A DNA stretch of 64,000 nt from Pholis gunnellus (lineage: Eukaryota; Chordata; Actinopteri; Perciformes; Pholidae). This document shows positions 35,043-47,100 of this stretch, one piece after another. A model generated the notes under the pieces. It ran no database searches. It saw nothing but the letters and a program-made list of their open reading frames with translations, and was not told where the DNA came from. Location of the stretch: contig OU342823.1 of NCBI GenBank assembly GCA_910591455.2, positions 19,797,394-19,861,393 of the forward strand, written 5' to 3'. Position numbers and translations under genes: made by a program. Position 1 is the stretch's first letter. Each line of letters starts with the position of its first letter.

Positions 35043-36245
35043 TCGAGTCATATTTCATAAAACAGCTGTTTAAAGGATCAATATAGTCTTGATCCTCTAG
35101 TTGCAGACCTGACTGAGACCAGCAGCATGGTGTTCATCTGTGTTGACATCAATAGGTGATGAATGTTGTGGTGACATTTGGATGATGTGTGTAGAAGGCT
35201 GACATGATGATGATCCACAATAACACAACGACAAAGAGAACAGCTCATTGATGAGGACAGAGTCATGTTGAGCTACACATTTACAACATGAACACATCTG
35301 ATTGGATTATAAATGGATTCTTATCTTCATCATTTATTCTTTATTCAGGTTGAGGAACTGCAGTTTGTCAGAGATCAGCTGTTCTTCTCTGGTCTCAGTT
35401 CTGAAGTCCAACCCCTCCTCCCATCTGAGAGAACTGGATCTGAGAGACAACGACCTGAAGGATTCAGGAGTGAAGCTGCTGTGTGATCTTGTGGAGAGTC
35501 CACACTGTAGACTGGAGACTCTGAGGTCAGTAGAGGGTTGGACTCAGTCCATGCTGGTTCCAGCAGTATTGAACTAAACACTGATCCAGTATTTCCTGTA
35601 AACCTCCAACCTTCTCAGTGAAGCTGTGAGAGGAGAACGCTGACAGGCTTCAGGATTGGACAGAAAGTCAGCCAATCAGACGAGCCAGAAGCTTGTTGTG
35701 ATCATGTGTTTGAGTTGATGTGAAGACGACTGTTGTTGTTGTGTTCAAGTCTGCAGGAAATCCCGCTGTTTATCAGCTGACAGCATCTCAACACGTATAG
35801 AGACAGTGGTCCTCATCCATCAATCTGATCTGATCTGTTCTCTCTCATTGGAATATTTCAAAGAGATGAGACGTTCAAATGTCAGTGAGACTGTGGTTTT
35901 TATCAGCTTTGAACCCATCATTACAGTGAGCAGTGAACACCTCTCTGTTTCTGCAGTCGTGATGCGTTCAGGACCCTCAGCTCTTTATCTCCACTGTGTA
36001 CTTGAGTAAAATGTGCAGAGTGAACAGACTTGATGTCCAAAGTGTCTGCAGGTGTGTGAGCTTGGAGCTCAGTGTGTTCACTCCAATACGTTAAGATGAG
36101 AGCTGAAAGGACTGAAGTCCTGCTGCTCTTTCTACTGGATGAGCTGCATCACTGACTGACAGCTGATGAAGGGAGTCTCTGCAAACACTCGTTCATCTCT
36201 TCTTCTTCTTCTCTCCTCAGATGGAAGAATTCTCACTCAGACTGA
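24462..36245 (+). CDS. NLR gene 3, complete: FISNA-NACHT-LRR receptor, 935 aa
   Basis: Exons are 24462-24592, 24884-25000, 25861-25958, 26624-28529, 31207-31383, 34474-34650, 35349-35525 and 36221-36245, summing to 936 codons with stop. Domains in order are the acidic two-motif N-terminus (1-115), FISNA, NACHT with Walker A at 214-221 and DGLDE at 290-294, winged helix with the [12 protein letters not shown] signature, a variable linker, three LRRs from 751, and the tail RWKNSHSD. Odd features are a linker expanded by three 13-residue repeats ([13 protein letters not shown] type) and a third intron shortened by about 0.8 kb relative to genes 2, 4 and 5. It sits between two B-type spacers. It is the longest complete member and has no frame-breaking lesion. 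Likely role as for gene 2; ligand and partners unknown. Confidence 0.93.
26624..28529 (+). CDS. FISNA-NACHT-winged-helix exon of NLR gene 3
   Basis: It has the same boundaries and motifs as the other copies, with Walker A coding at 26917-26940. It is 117 bases longer than the gene 4 exon, exactly three 39-base units, all placed after the [16 protein letters not shown] helix at about 27938-28080. The units read [26 protein letters not shown] and [13 protein letters not shown] before the ordinary [13 protein letters not shown]. The donor leaves CG, giving an arginine at the junction to the LRR exon. Confidence 0.95.
27938..28080 (+). repeat. 39-base in-frame coding repeat, gene 3 linker
   Basis: Three extra 13-codon units of [13 protein letters not shown] type precede the ordinary unit. 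Small changes (SSLED, SYLED, SSLDD) distinguish the copies. Confidence 0.93.
28530..31206 (+). other. Intron 4 of gene 3
   Basis: It is collinear with gene 2 intron 4, with a TA tract at 30188-30217. No gene is seen. Confidence 0.6.
31207..31383 (+). CDS. Gene 3 first LRR exon
   Basis: Variable residues are LTDCHLSE and [11 protein letters not shown]. Confidence 0.9.
31561..32711 (-). mobile_element. Non-autonomous hAT transposon, complete ends, in gene 3 intron
   Basis: The 1151-base element runs from CAGGGTGTTC to GTGACCCCTG and is bounded by the eight-base direct repeat CTGTAGAG (31553-31560 and 32712-32719), the target duplication length of hAT elements. A minus-strand transposase remnant (32229-32038) starts [17 protein letters not shown]. 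No full transposase is present, so it was mobilised in trans or has decayed. Confidence 0.82.
34474..34650 (+). CDS. Gene 3 LRR exon, first of tandem pair
   Basis: Variable residues are RSCWLSE and [10 protein letters not shown]. The end reads CRLKTLR where the sisters have CRLETLR. Confidence 0.9.
35349..35525 (+). CDS. Gene 3 LRR exon, second of tandem pair
   Basis: Variable residues are RNCSLSE and [10 protein letters not shown]. It repeats the unit 875 bases upstream. Confidence 0.9.
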
Positions 36246-38008
36246 GTCCACCATCATCTCTGTGATCCTCTGGATCTGATCAGAGGATCATCAGAGGATC
36301 TGGACTCCTCCAGTCCTGCTGCTCCTCACTGCACCTGGACCTGGATTTAGTTTAGTCCTTTGGTTCCTTCATGTGTTGTGACCCTAAAGTGTCTCTGCTG
36401 ATGAGTTGTGTTCATGACAACATGACAGTAGATGAACACATGTAAATGATGTTTCTGCTTTGCTTCCTGTTGCAGCTCCTCCCTGTGGAACGATGGAGTT
36501 CTGCACTTTATTTACTCATATTTCTCAGTAACAGTGAGAGTTGATGTCACATGTATGAAGTTACCTTATTACCACCAATACCAGCCTTTTCTCATGTTAT
36601 AACAGACTCAGATTAGCTTGTAACAAACAGGAAGAGAAGATAAAACCTGAACCTGAACTCAATAAATACATAAAAATATCTTTTATTTTCATGTTTTCAT
36701 TCCGTCTTCACATCATGTTCATCGTAGTTTGTTCTTTGTTCTTTAGTGATCTGTTGTATTTAAAGTTACTGTGAGGAACTTTAACTTAGTGGTGGTTCTG
36801 TCGCCCCCTGTGGTCTAAAGCTGTAGTGTCTCTGAGCTCCAGACTCTCTTTAGAAAACCTCTCATGTTACTGCAGCAGGTCTGACAGTCTGCTCCTCTCA
36901 GTCCTGGTTCTGGTTCTCCCGTGCCTCCCTTCCCTCCAGCGGGTCCAGCAATACGTCCTGGGTCTCCAGCAGCGTGGTGTCGCTGTTGACTCCCAGAGAG
37001 GAGAAGCTCTGCTCCTGGAGGAGGAGGAGCTGATGCTGCCGGGAGCTGAGCTCTCCTCCTCCCTCCGGATCTGTTCACGGTGGACCGGTCTCTGATCAGG
37101 ACTACACTGAGACTGGTTCATATAGAGGATCAGGACTACACTGAGACTGGTTCATATAGAGGATCAGGACTAACAGACTGGTTCAGGACCAGGTAAAGGA
37201 TCCTCACTGTCTCTTTAGATCAACGAGGGTCTTTGGGGTGAATCCGTGTTTTGGGGTGAAATCAGTGACGTAAAGTGAGCAGCACGTCGAGACCACCAAC
37301 CAAAACCTTCTCCTTTGGATGAATCGTTCACCTCGTTATCGTGCAGATACTCAGCTTCATCCAACGTCAGACAATCAAACAGAAACAACGTTCATGTTTT
37401 TACCAACAACACGGTGGTTTTGTTCACAAGTTCTCTGAACCTGTAAAACAACAACGAGTTCTCAAACTGGCTTCACAGCAACGTTCACATTGAACAACAT
37501 TTAAAGCTAAACTGCTGCAGAATAAAACATTTACAGACATTCAACGTGATTCCTCAGAGTCGTTCTATGGAAGCTGAGTCTGTTGATGATGAATATTTAC
37601 AGACTCGTCTTCATCATCGTCATCCTGATATCAGGACTTCATTAGTTCATGAAGTCACAATCATGACTTTCAGTCAATATTTCATCTCCTGCAAAGATCA
37701 GAGCTGTTGTGGCTTCATGTGGTCTAACGTCACATTATTATGTATTTTAGTATATTTTAGAGTAACGTTTGTGCCTCTCGTGTCTTACCGTTAAATTAGA
37801 GTCACTGAACTAAGCAGACGACTTTGTGACTAATAAATATCCTCCAGTCTTTAAAAGAAGATCCAGAAAGTCCTTCAGCAACACCTCCATCAGTCCTGAA
37901 GGTGTTTTTATGGCGGTTGGCAAACAGCTTTCGGGCGCTTTACCGCCACCCACTGACCTGGAGTGTGGACTAAGGACTCTAATGCGACAACCAAATGAAA
38001 AGAAATAC

Positions 38009-38040
<32 letters not shown>

Positions 38041-38260
38041 ATATATGTGTGTAAATAAATAAATATTAAAATATATATAAATATCTATATACATATAGAA
38101 AAAATAGAAGAAAAAAATAATTAATTTTTAGTCTGGTTGACTCTAAAAAGTTTCCAACATGTCACTAAAGCTTCTCTTTAGTACATTAATGATATTCTCC
38201 TCTCACATCTCGCTTAGACCTTTTTTCAAAACTTCTCTCGCTGACTCGTTTCTTCTTCTT
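36246..38260. other. Spacer B right part: gene 3 3' UTR and unassigned sequence
   Basis: It is the counterpart of 19395-21430. The GGA tract (37014-37029) is shorter by 24 bases, and the 34-base repeat is present at 37094-37172. No convincing gene was found. Confidence 0.4.
36661..36666 (+). terminator. Polyadenylation signal AATAAA, gene 3
   Basis: It occupies the same relative position as in gene 2 (about 415 bases after the stop). Confidence 0.5.
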
Positions 38261-38268
38261 CACAAAAT

Positions 38269-38610
38269 TCAGTTTCCATTGTTATGCTTTCCGATAACAC
38301 AGAGGGAACTGTTCACACCAGTATGGACACTCCTTAGTCTTGTCATAATCATCTCCTCTTGTTTAGCTTCTGACTTACTTATATTTACATTAACATTATT
38401 TCTTCCACTCTTCAAAGCCCCTTTTGCTGCTTTATCCGCCTTCTCGTTGCCATCGACTCCAACATGGACCCACACAAAATGAACAGCCGTCCGCATTTGA
38501 TGGATTCTTAAAAATGATTGTAGTATTTCAGACAGTAAATCCTCTCTGCTTCTGGAGCGGCAACATTTCAAACTTGTTAGCGCTGCACATGAGTCTGATG
38601 CAATTACCAC
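38269..38610 (-). mobile_element. LINE RNase H-domain fragment, spacer B right copy
   Basis: The translation is the same as in the left copy, 16,825 bases further right, including its truncation point, so it was duplicated with the spacer. Confidence 0.75.
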
Positions 38611-39037
38611 TAAGCGTCTGCTAAATGACTGTAATGTAGTGATCTTATCAGACCCATATATATATATATATATAGGTTACAGTCAATTTAGCATCATATC
38701 CTCATGTTTGATGATTCTGCAGTTTTAGGCAAATTATAAAACTAAAGTCAGTAGAATAATCAAGGAATGTCATTTAAAACAATGTTTATTGTTTCATAAA
38801 AAGGATGGCATTGTGGTGGAACATGGTTTTCATAATTCAATAACTGCTCCCTATGTGGTTCAAGAGTTCTTTAGAATCCTGTAAAGTATCAGCTTCATTC
38901 TTCTTCTTCTCGGTTGGTTCCATAAATACCACATTGTGTTGAGGAGGTCGTTCCTCTGAACAGAGCCACTGACTTCAGAAGTGAAGTGAGTCTCTTCTTT
39001 GCTCACTAGGACCTTATGACCACGCTGGGACTCCACT

Positions 39038-39825
39038 ATGAACAGACAGCAAACCAAACCATCTGTCTGTCACAGTGTTCTCGCCTGTCTGTGGACTCTG
39101 TCTAACCAGGACTCATGTAGGGGCGTGGCCGACAGATTCAACATTTCAAAATCTACACTTTCAACACATCTCCATCACTTCTGTTCCCTGGTCACGACAC
39201 ATCTGTCCCGTTGCATTTGGTGGCCGACAGGGGAAGCACTCCACACGTCCCAGTTACACTTTCAAACAGCTGGATTTACAAATACAGTCTGTGCTGTTCA
39301 TGGATGTCACATTCCCATTGTTAGACCACATTGCAACAATCCCAGAGCCTCTTATAACCGGAAACTATTCTATCCCATCGTCCAACAGGAAACGGAGCTT
39401 CTGTCGTGTCAGTGAAGGTCACCCTGGTTGGCATGATGCCAGAGCATTTGGCATCATTGATGTTGCTCTGCTTTAGGAAGAGGATCCTCAGGCCCTGGTC
39501 CAGGAGGGAACGCACATCATCGGTGATTCAGCTCATCCTCTGTGGAGAACGCTGATGAAACCCTACCGGGATAATGAGCACCGAACCGCCAGGCAGCGGC
39601 GCTTTAACCAAAAGCTGGCTGCAGCTCGTGTGGCCATCGAGCTTTTGATCCTCCTGAAATCCAAGTTCAGGAGGATCAAACGTCTGCACATGAAGGAAGT
39701 GGCAAATATCAAAGCAACTGTCACAGCATGTTGCATTCTTCACAAGATTTGTTTGGAGTCAGGTGACCAACTTGATGAAGATGAGCACGGTCTTCATGGC
39801 AAAGGTGGGATCTGCAGAGCTCAGG
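39038..39825 (+). pseudogene. PIF/Harbinger transposase pseudogene, spacer B right copy
   Basis: It is nearly identical to the left copy, with the same VHGCH change and the same frame breaks, so it was inactive before the spacer was duplicated. Confidence 0.82.
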
Positions 39826-40121
39826 TAATGATGGTCATCTACAGAGACACACAAATCATGTTATTAAGGTATCGTACTTGTTTTTACTCACCAGCTGTCA
39901 GTCGATCAGCTGTTTCTCTTTTCATTTCTAACTGGACAGGATCCTTCATCATCCCTCATGATGATCGTTACTTTGTCCGTTGTTGCAGGTTTAACCGAGG
40001 TCCTTCAGGGCCTTCAGGGCCCTTTATGTCCCCGATTCCTTGAGGAGAAAAGACCTCAGCTGCTTGAAGTGGAGCAGATCTACTGTGGGAACAACAGACA
40101 CGCCCTTCACAGTGATCGCTG

Positions 40122-40158
<37 letters not shown>

Positions 40159-40704
40159 GCTGATTTTCCAGATGTCGTTCAAGAATGTTTTTCTTATGCT
40201 TTAATGTAACAGTACAATAAATAACTAATACATTTAACAGAACTAATCATCTTAACGGGCATATGAGATGTTTATGATATTTTATATTTAATCTCAAAAA
40301 TGTAACAAATGTATTTTCAATATGTTGAGGTCACACAAATGGGATTTTCCAAAACAATAAATGTACTTTTCACAGTGCTCTTTAAGTTTGGATGTGTTTT
40401 GATGTATTTAACTATATTATTATTATAATTGAGGATGTAAGATTGGGCATATTTTAGTTCTTGGATGTCATATTTATTGAAACATTGATATAAATAAATA
40501 CATGTGAAGATGGCATCATTTCTAAATCATACAACCGTAAATTTAAGAAATGTAAAACCTGAAGCAGCAGTCCAAACATCACAGCTCCATAAACCGGCTG
40601 CACACCTGCTCCCACTGACTGTGCTCCTTGTGTTTGGATAGGAGACCTATTATGGAGTCACCAGAGTCCTTCAGGATGTCAAACTGTTTGTGTAAAGGGA
40701 CAAG

Positions 40705-40797
40705 AGACGGGGACAGGACCCAGACCTGGGGGGCTCCTGGGGGTCTGATGAAAGCTGGTTCACCTTAACCCACGTCCTCCTGTCACACAGAAAACAC
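40705..40797 (-). mobile_element. Short LINE remnant in spacer B, right copy
   Basis: It is the counterpart of the left remnant but has a single GACCCAGACCTGGGGGGC unit, so the tract has contracted or the other copy has expanded. Confidence 0.45.
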
Positions 40798-40908
40798 TCT
40801 CTCAGTTGTTGCAAAGTTCAGCTCTCTTACCGGCTGCCTCTCTCTCTCTCCCCTCTCAACACACCCACACACTTCTACAGGAACTCAGCTGATTTCCTGT
40901 AAATGAAG

Positions 40909-41041
40909 AGGGGCGGAGCTACAGTGGTCATGTGATCCAGGTACATGAGAACAGGAAGAGAACCCTGATGTGTTTATCAGGAAGTTCAGACTCCATTTTG
41001 AGTCACAGAGCAGAAGGAGAGAAGCTGAAGGCTGAGGCAGG
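40909..41041 (+). promoter_or_regulatory. Putative core promoter and noncoding first exon of gene 4
   Basis: The GC box lies at about 40910 and the donor follows position 41041. The GT tract after it is the shortest of the four. Confidence 0.4.
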
Positions 41042-41192
41042 GTGAGTGTTAATCCAACGTGTGATTGTTTTACTGTCAAAGTGTGTGTGTGTGTGTGTGT
41101 GTGTGACTTCCTGTTCTCTCCTCTTGATTCTTGTGTCGTGAGCTCACAGTCAGTGTTAATGTTTTTCTCTCAGACTGACTTCAGATCAGAAG

Positions 41193-44100
41193 ATGAGTGG
41201 TTGTGAGGAGGAAGAGGAGGACAGAGCAGAGTCTCTAGTCTCCGGCTGTCTGTCTATGAAGAGTGATTGGTCCAAAAATGAACCTCTCAAGTTCAGTAAA
41301 GAACCTGAACCTTCAGACACACAGTAAGAGAACTTCTACTAACTCATTCATAGGAGTCATTTTCAGTTCCTGTACCTCTGACAGTGTTCTCTGTAGATTT
41401 AGAGGTTTTGAGTTGAGTTTGAGGTTCTTCCTCTTAGTAGCAGTGACAGCTGTCAGTCACCTAGAAAAGCTGTGATGTAATCTAAGAGGACTACTACAAA
41501 CTTTAAAAGCTTCTAAATATCTGCAGTAACAGTAGTTTGTGTATTCACATCTACTTGAATGTCTTTGTTGTTATCAAAGATTCATTCTGAATAAAATCAT
41601 CTTGATGTTTGCAGAGTTCAGTCCAGACAGAGAGCAGAGTCTCCAGGATCCATCTGTCTGTCTATGAAGAGTGATTGGTCCAGAGGTGAACCTCCAGACT
41701 TCAGTAGTGAACCTGGACCCTCAGATTCTGAGGAGGAGCTGACGTCCAGATCCAGAACCAGAGCTGGACTGCAGACAGCCAGTGAGACCAGAAGTGTCCA
41801 AAGTAAGACTGTCCATTTCTCTGCTGATGTCTTCATGTCTGGAAACAGGACGTGTTGTTTTAATACAGAGACACTTGTTGGATTGAAGGATGTAAACACA
41901 CAAAGGAAGAAGGTCTCATTGATTCATGATAAACTTGTGTAACACTTGTGGACAGGGCATGGAAGGAGACCACTCAAAAGATAGATTTCCAGCATTTATT
42001 TGCTCCTTCAGAAGACGATATATAACCCATTCATGTCCTTCTGGTCTCTCTCTCTCTGCACATCTGCTCCTGAACATGAACAATATCAGAACTCGAGGAC
42101 ATGAATCTGTGAGGCACCATGTTGGTGACATGACACAGGGCGGCCTGGTGTGATGCAAAGAGAGAATATACAGTTCAATGAAAACAGCTACAAAAATGAT
42201 ATTATACAGTGAGAACAGCTGGGTAACGTGATCTTATGAGCAGTAAACAATGTTCAACATAAACCGTTCAATTTCAAAAGAAAAGAAACGCGGCTTCATT
42301 CATCCAAAAAATCCTCAACAATGCAAAACACTGTGAGGGGAAACATTAAATATAAATAACTTATTCAGATAAAGAATTCACACATACTCAATAAGATCAT
42401 TAAATGATAAATATAATACATTATAAATAATAATATATACACCTACATAAATAATCACATTTTAATAAAAATATGTTATTGTTTCTAAATTCTCAGTGAC
42501 TTCAATAATAACGAGATCAAGTTAAAGGAGCTGTATTTAATATTTATATTAGTTATTAAATATGAATTCATATCTCATCAACATCTATCATCTCTGTAAA
42601 GATATAAAGAGATAATAATTCATAACGTGTTGCTGACCTGGAGACAGCTGCAGGTGGATTAAAGGTCCTTATTCCACCAGACGAGCCGCTCTGATAAAAA
42701 TACGGTCCTAGTCTGTTTTTTGACGGAGCCGCGGTGTGTTTCAAAGAGCAGATCGATCCGGGCAATATAACCAACAGGCTCTGTGTGAGGAATATGAACT
42801 CAATGTGAGGATGAATGTATTTATAACAACTAAAACACAGACACACATCTTTGATCCACGTCGTTCATAACTGGACTTTTAACAGTCGCTCTGTTAACTT
42901 TGTCTGTCGGCTACAGCTCAACAAAACAGGAAATAAGAACAATCAACACATAGTTGATGTAATGTTCTCAATAACGGTCTCCTCCCTCAAACCAAAGCCA
43001 CGTCTGTAGCTACACTGACTGGATCAACACTGTCTGTGCTGGTGACCAGAGAGAAAGCTCTCTGTGTTCACATCTCACTACTTTAGTAGCTTCTAACTGA
43101 ATCTAACTGAAAGTTACTTTCACTCACGTGTCCCCGTTTGTAGGTTCAGATATCAGCCTGATTTCATTGTTCACTGATTGTTTTAGTCAAATCAATATCA
43201 TATCTTCTTTATATGTTCTCTCTGGTTTCTCTGTTTCAGGAGATAGTGGTCTGCAGGAGGTTATAGATGAACATAAGATCAGTCTGAAGAAGAGATGTGA
43301 ACGTGTGACTGAAGGAAGTGATGAAACAGGAAGTGGAACCCTCCTCAACAGGATCTACACTGAGCTCTACATCACAGAGGGACAGAGTGAAGAGGTTAAT
43401 ACCCAACATGAGGTGAGGCAGCTGGAGTCAGCTTCCAAGAAGAAGACCCTCCATGACACTCCGATCAAGTGCCACGACATCTTCAAAGCCTCAGATGACC
43501 AACAGAGACGCATCAGAGTCGTTCTGACGAACGGCGTCGCTGGAGTTGGAAAAACCTTCTCGGTGCAGAAGTTCACTCTGGACTGGGCCGAGGGTTTGGA
43601 GAACCAAGATGTCAGTCTGGTGGTTCTGCTTTCGTTCAGGGAGCTGAACTTGATCAAAGATGAGCAGTACAGTCTTCTCGAGCTGATCCGTGTTTTCCAT
43701 CCAACATTACAGAAGGTCCCAGCAGAGAAGCTCTCTGTCTGTAAAGTTGTGTTCATCTTTGATGGTCTGGATGAAACCAGACTTTCATTGGATTTCATCA
43801 ACAATGAGGTCGTGTCTGACGTCACACAGAAGGCATCGGTCAACGTGCTGCTGACGAACCTCATCGAGGGGAAGCTGCTTCCCTCGGCTCTCGTCTGGAT
43901 AACTTCCAGACCTGCAGCAGCCAATCAGATCCCTCCTTCACGTGTTGACAGGGTGACAGAAGTACGAGGCTTCACCGACCCCCAGAAGGACGAGTACTTC
44001 AGGAGGAGGTTCAGTGATGAAGAGCTGTCCAGCAGAATCATCTCACACATCAAGACATCCAGGAGCCTCCACATCATGTGTCTAATCCCAGTCTTCTGCT

Positions 44101-47100
44101 GGATCACTGCTACAGTTCTGGACCACATGTGGACTACAGACCAGAGAGGAGAGCTGCCCAAGACCCTGACTGACATGTACTCACACTTCCTGCTGGTCCA
44201 GACAAAGAGGAAGAAGCAGAAGTACCATGAGGGACATGAGACGAGTCCTCAGGAGCTGACGGAGGCTGACAGGGAAGTTCTTCTGAAGCTGGGGAGGCTG
44301 TCGTTTGAACATCTGGAGAAAGGAAACATCATGTTCTACCAAGAAGACCTGGAGCAGTGTGGTCTTGATGTCACGGAGGCCTCGGTGTTCTCAGGAGTTT
44401 GTACAGAGATCTTCAAAACAGAGAGCGTGATCTTCCAGAAAACAGTCTACTGCTTTGTTCATCTGAGTGTTCAAGAGTTTCTGGCTGCAGTCTACATGTT
44501 CCACTGTTTCACAAACAGGAACACAGAGGTGCTGAAGAACTTCATGGGGAAATACAAGTATTCATCTCTGGAGGACTTCCTGAAGAGAGCCATGAAGAAA
44601 TCCCTTAAAAGTCAAAATGGCCACCTGGACCTGTTTGTCCGCTTCCTTCATGGCCTCTCTCTGGAGTCCAACCAGAGACTCTTAGGAGGCCTGCTGGGTC
44701 AGACAGACAACAGTCCAGAAACCATCCAGAGAGCCATCAACAACCTGAAGACGATGAACAGTGATAAAATCTCTCCTGACAGAAGCATCAACATCTTCCA
44801 CTGTCTGATGGAGATGAACGAGCTCTCAGTACATCAGGAGATCCAAGAGTTCCTGAAGTCAGAGAACAGATCAGAGAAGGAACTCTCAGAGATCCACTGC
44901 TCAGCTCTGGCCTACATGCTGCAGATGTCAGAGGAGGTTCTGGATGAGTTGGACCTGAAGAAGTACAACACATCAGATGAGGGACGATGGAGACTGATTC
45001 CAGCTGTGAGGAACTGCAGAAAGGCTCAGTAAGTCCAGATGTGATTAACTTCATGAATCAGAGTAGATCAGTAGTTTAGTTCTTCTAATATAGACATTAT
45101 GAAATTCATATTCTTAAAATAGTGTTCCAGTTGTTTAATACTAAATTATAATTCAGTTATATTTCATCACAGATGTTCTTGATGTTTGAAATGCTGCGAG
45201 TGAAAACATGTTTCAGTTTCAGTTGGTTTAGTTTTCACTGTGAAGTTAATGAACACAGTTATTCTATTTATTCCTCATGATTGTTATATTTTATATTGAT
45301 ATCATTCTTCCTCTATTTATCTTCCTTTGGGTGATGGAGGCGACATGCAAACCTGGTGAAACAAATGAAGGACTTTAGAGGTTGTGTTTGAGCTTTCATC
45401 ACAACATGTAGCAGTATTTTACAGTCATCACTTCATGTACTTTAGTTATTATTACATCAGGAGCTTCTACAAGGTGTCTGACATCATCACACTTACAGGT
45501 AACACCTGATTATTTTAACACTATGCTGAAGAGTTTAAATACCATCTGTATCAGGCCACGCCCCCTTCTTAAAGATAGGACCAGAAAACAACAACAAACC
45601 AACTTGAGTTCAGGGTTCTACCTCAGACTGTTTACATACATTTACATGAATTGACTTTTAATTTGTATTAATATAGAAACTTCAATAAAGTCAGATGTGA
45701 GGTCCTAAAGTATGTGAATGAAGTTCGTATGACAGCATGAAGTAGCCAATGAGAGCACAGGAGGACACATGTTAGACTCCTTCACAGCCAGTGGGCTGTA
45801 ATGATGGTAGCAGTGAGGCCAGAAAAGAGTCCACATGTTTTCATACGTTGCTGGTTTCCTCCTCAAACTATTCAACATCTTTTCAGCTCAACTGCAGGAT
45901 GTTGATTCTTTTATCCGTTGCCTCCATGAAGGAGTTCAGATTTCTACTTTAGTAGAATTCACCTTTACCCAGCTGAGTAATAAGAAGTATTGTTATTGTG
46001 GTTCACATGAAGTCCTTGTATGTCTCCTAAGATCCAGACCCTGTAGGGTCAGATGGAATGTGATGTACTTCTACTTCAGAGGACAACATTGTAGTTCTAC
46101 ATTTACCTGACAGAGAAATGTTAAATGTTGAAGATTCACATTTGACTCACAAAATAATTAAGAATTAAAATATGAATTATTATTATTTATTAAACTATCC
46201 ATCATCATGTAAGCTCCACCTTTAACAGACGTTAACAATAATCTTAATATTATTATTAATGTCATATTATTCCGTATTTTGATACTTTGGCAACATTGTT
46301 TTTTAACTTTCATGCCAATAAAGCCACTTTGAATTTAATTAAAAAATATGATTTATCTTTATCTTTCTCTCTTTACTTAAAGTAAATATTTGAATACATT
46401 ACTTTTACTGAGCAGTATTAATAGTTCTACTACTAATAAGAAACAGTTTTACATAATAAACATGTTTGAGTTCTTCTTCTTCTTCTTCTTCTTCTGTCAA
46501 AACCAACATTCCCAGTTAGAGAAAGACTGAAAAATAACTCAACAGCGTTTTCCTGAAGGCCTCAAATCACTAAATCTACCCAGAAAAACACACCCAGGTC
46601 TGTTCCTCACCGTCAGAAACATCAGAGAAATTCTTTCATCAGTTACTTTAGAGCATGGATTTAATGAGGGGCAGTAAAGTTATTATTATATATATATATA
46701 TATATATTTAAAACACTTTTTTTAAGTTCAGTGTAGATAAAGGATGTTTTTATCATTAATATAATTATTTAAATTGAGTATGTAACTGTTGCTGATCATG
46801 TTGAATGCTGTAACAGTGATTTAGTAGCACAAGAAGAGAAAAGTCATCACATCAGAGAACTGATTCAGTGATGTCAGTTACACATCAATATATATCTGAG
46901 GTTTAGCGTTAGCATTAGCCACATTAGCCTCCATAAACTGCTTCATACGAGACAAAGACTGTCGCTGTAAAACTCCAGAGTGTTGAACCGAGAAATGTTG
47001 CATTTTATTGTTCATGAATTCAACTTTTCATTTTAAAGTTTCATTATTTACATCGTCCTGTTTTTAAATCTTTTAATTTGTTCTTTTACTCAGAAATAAA

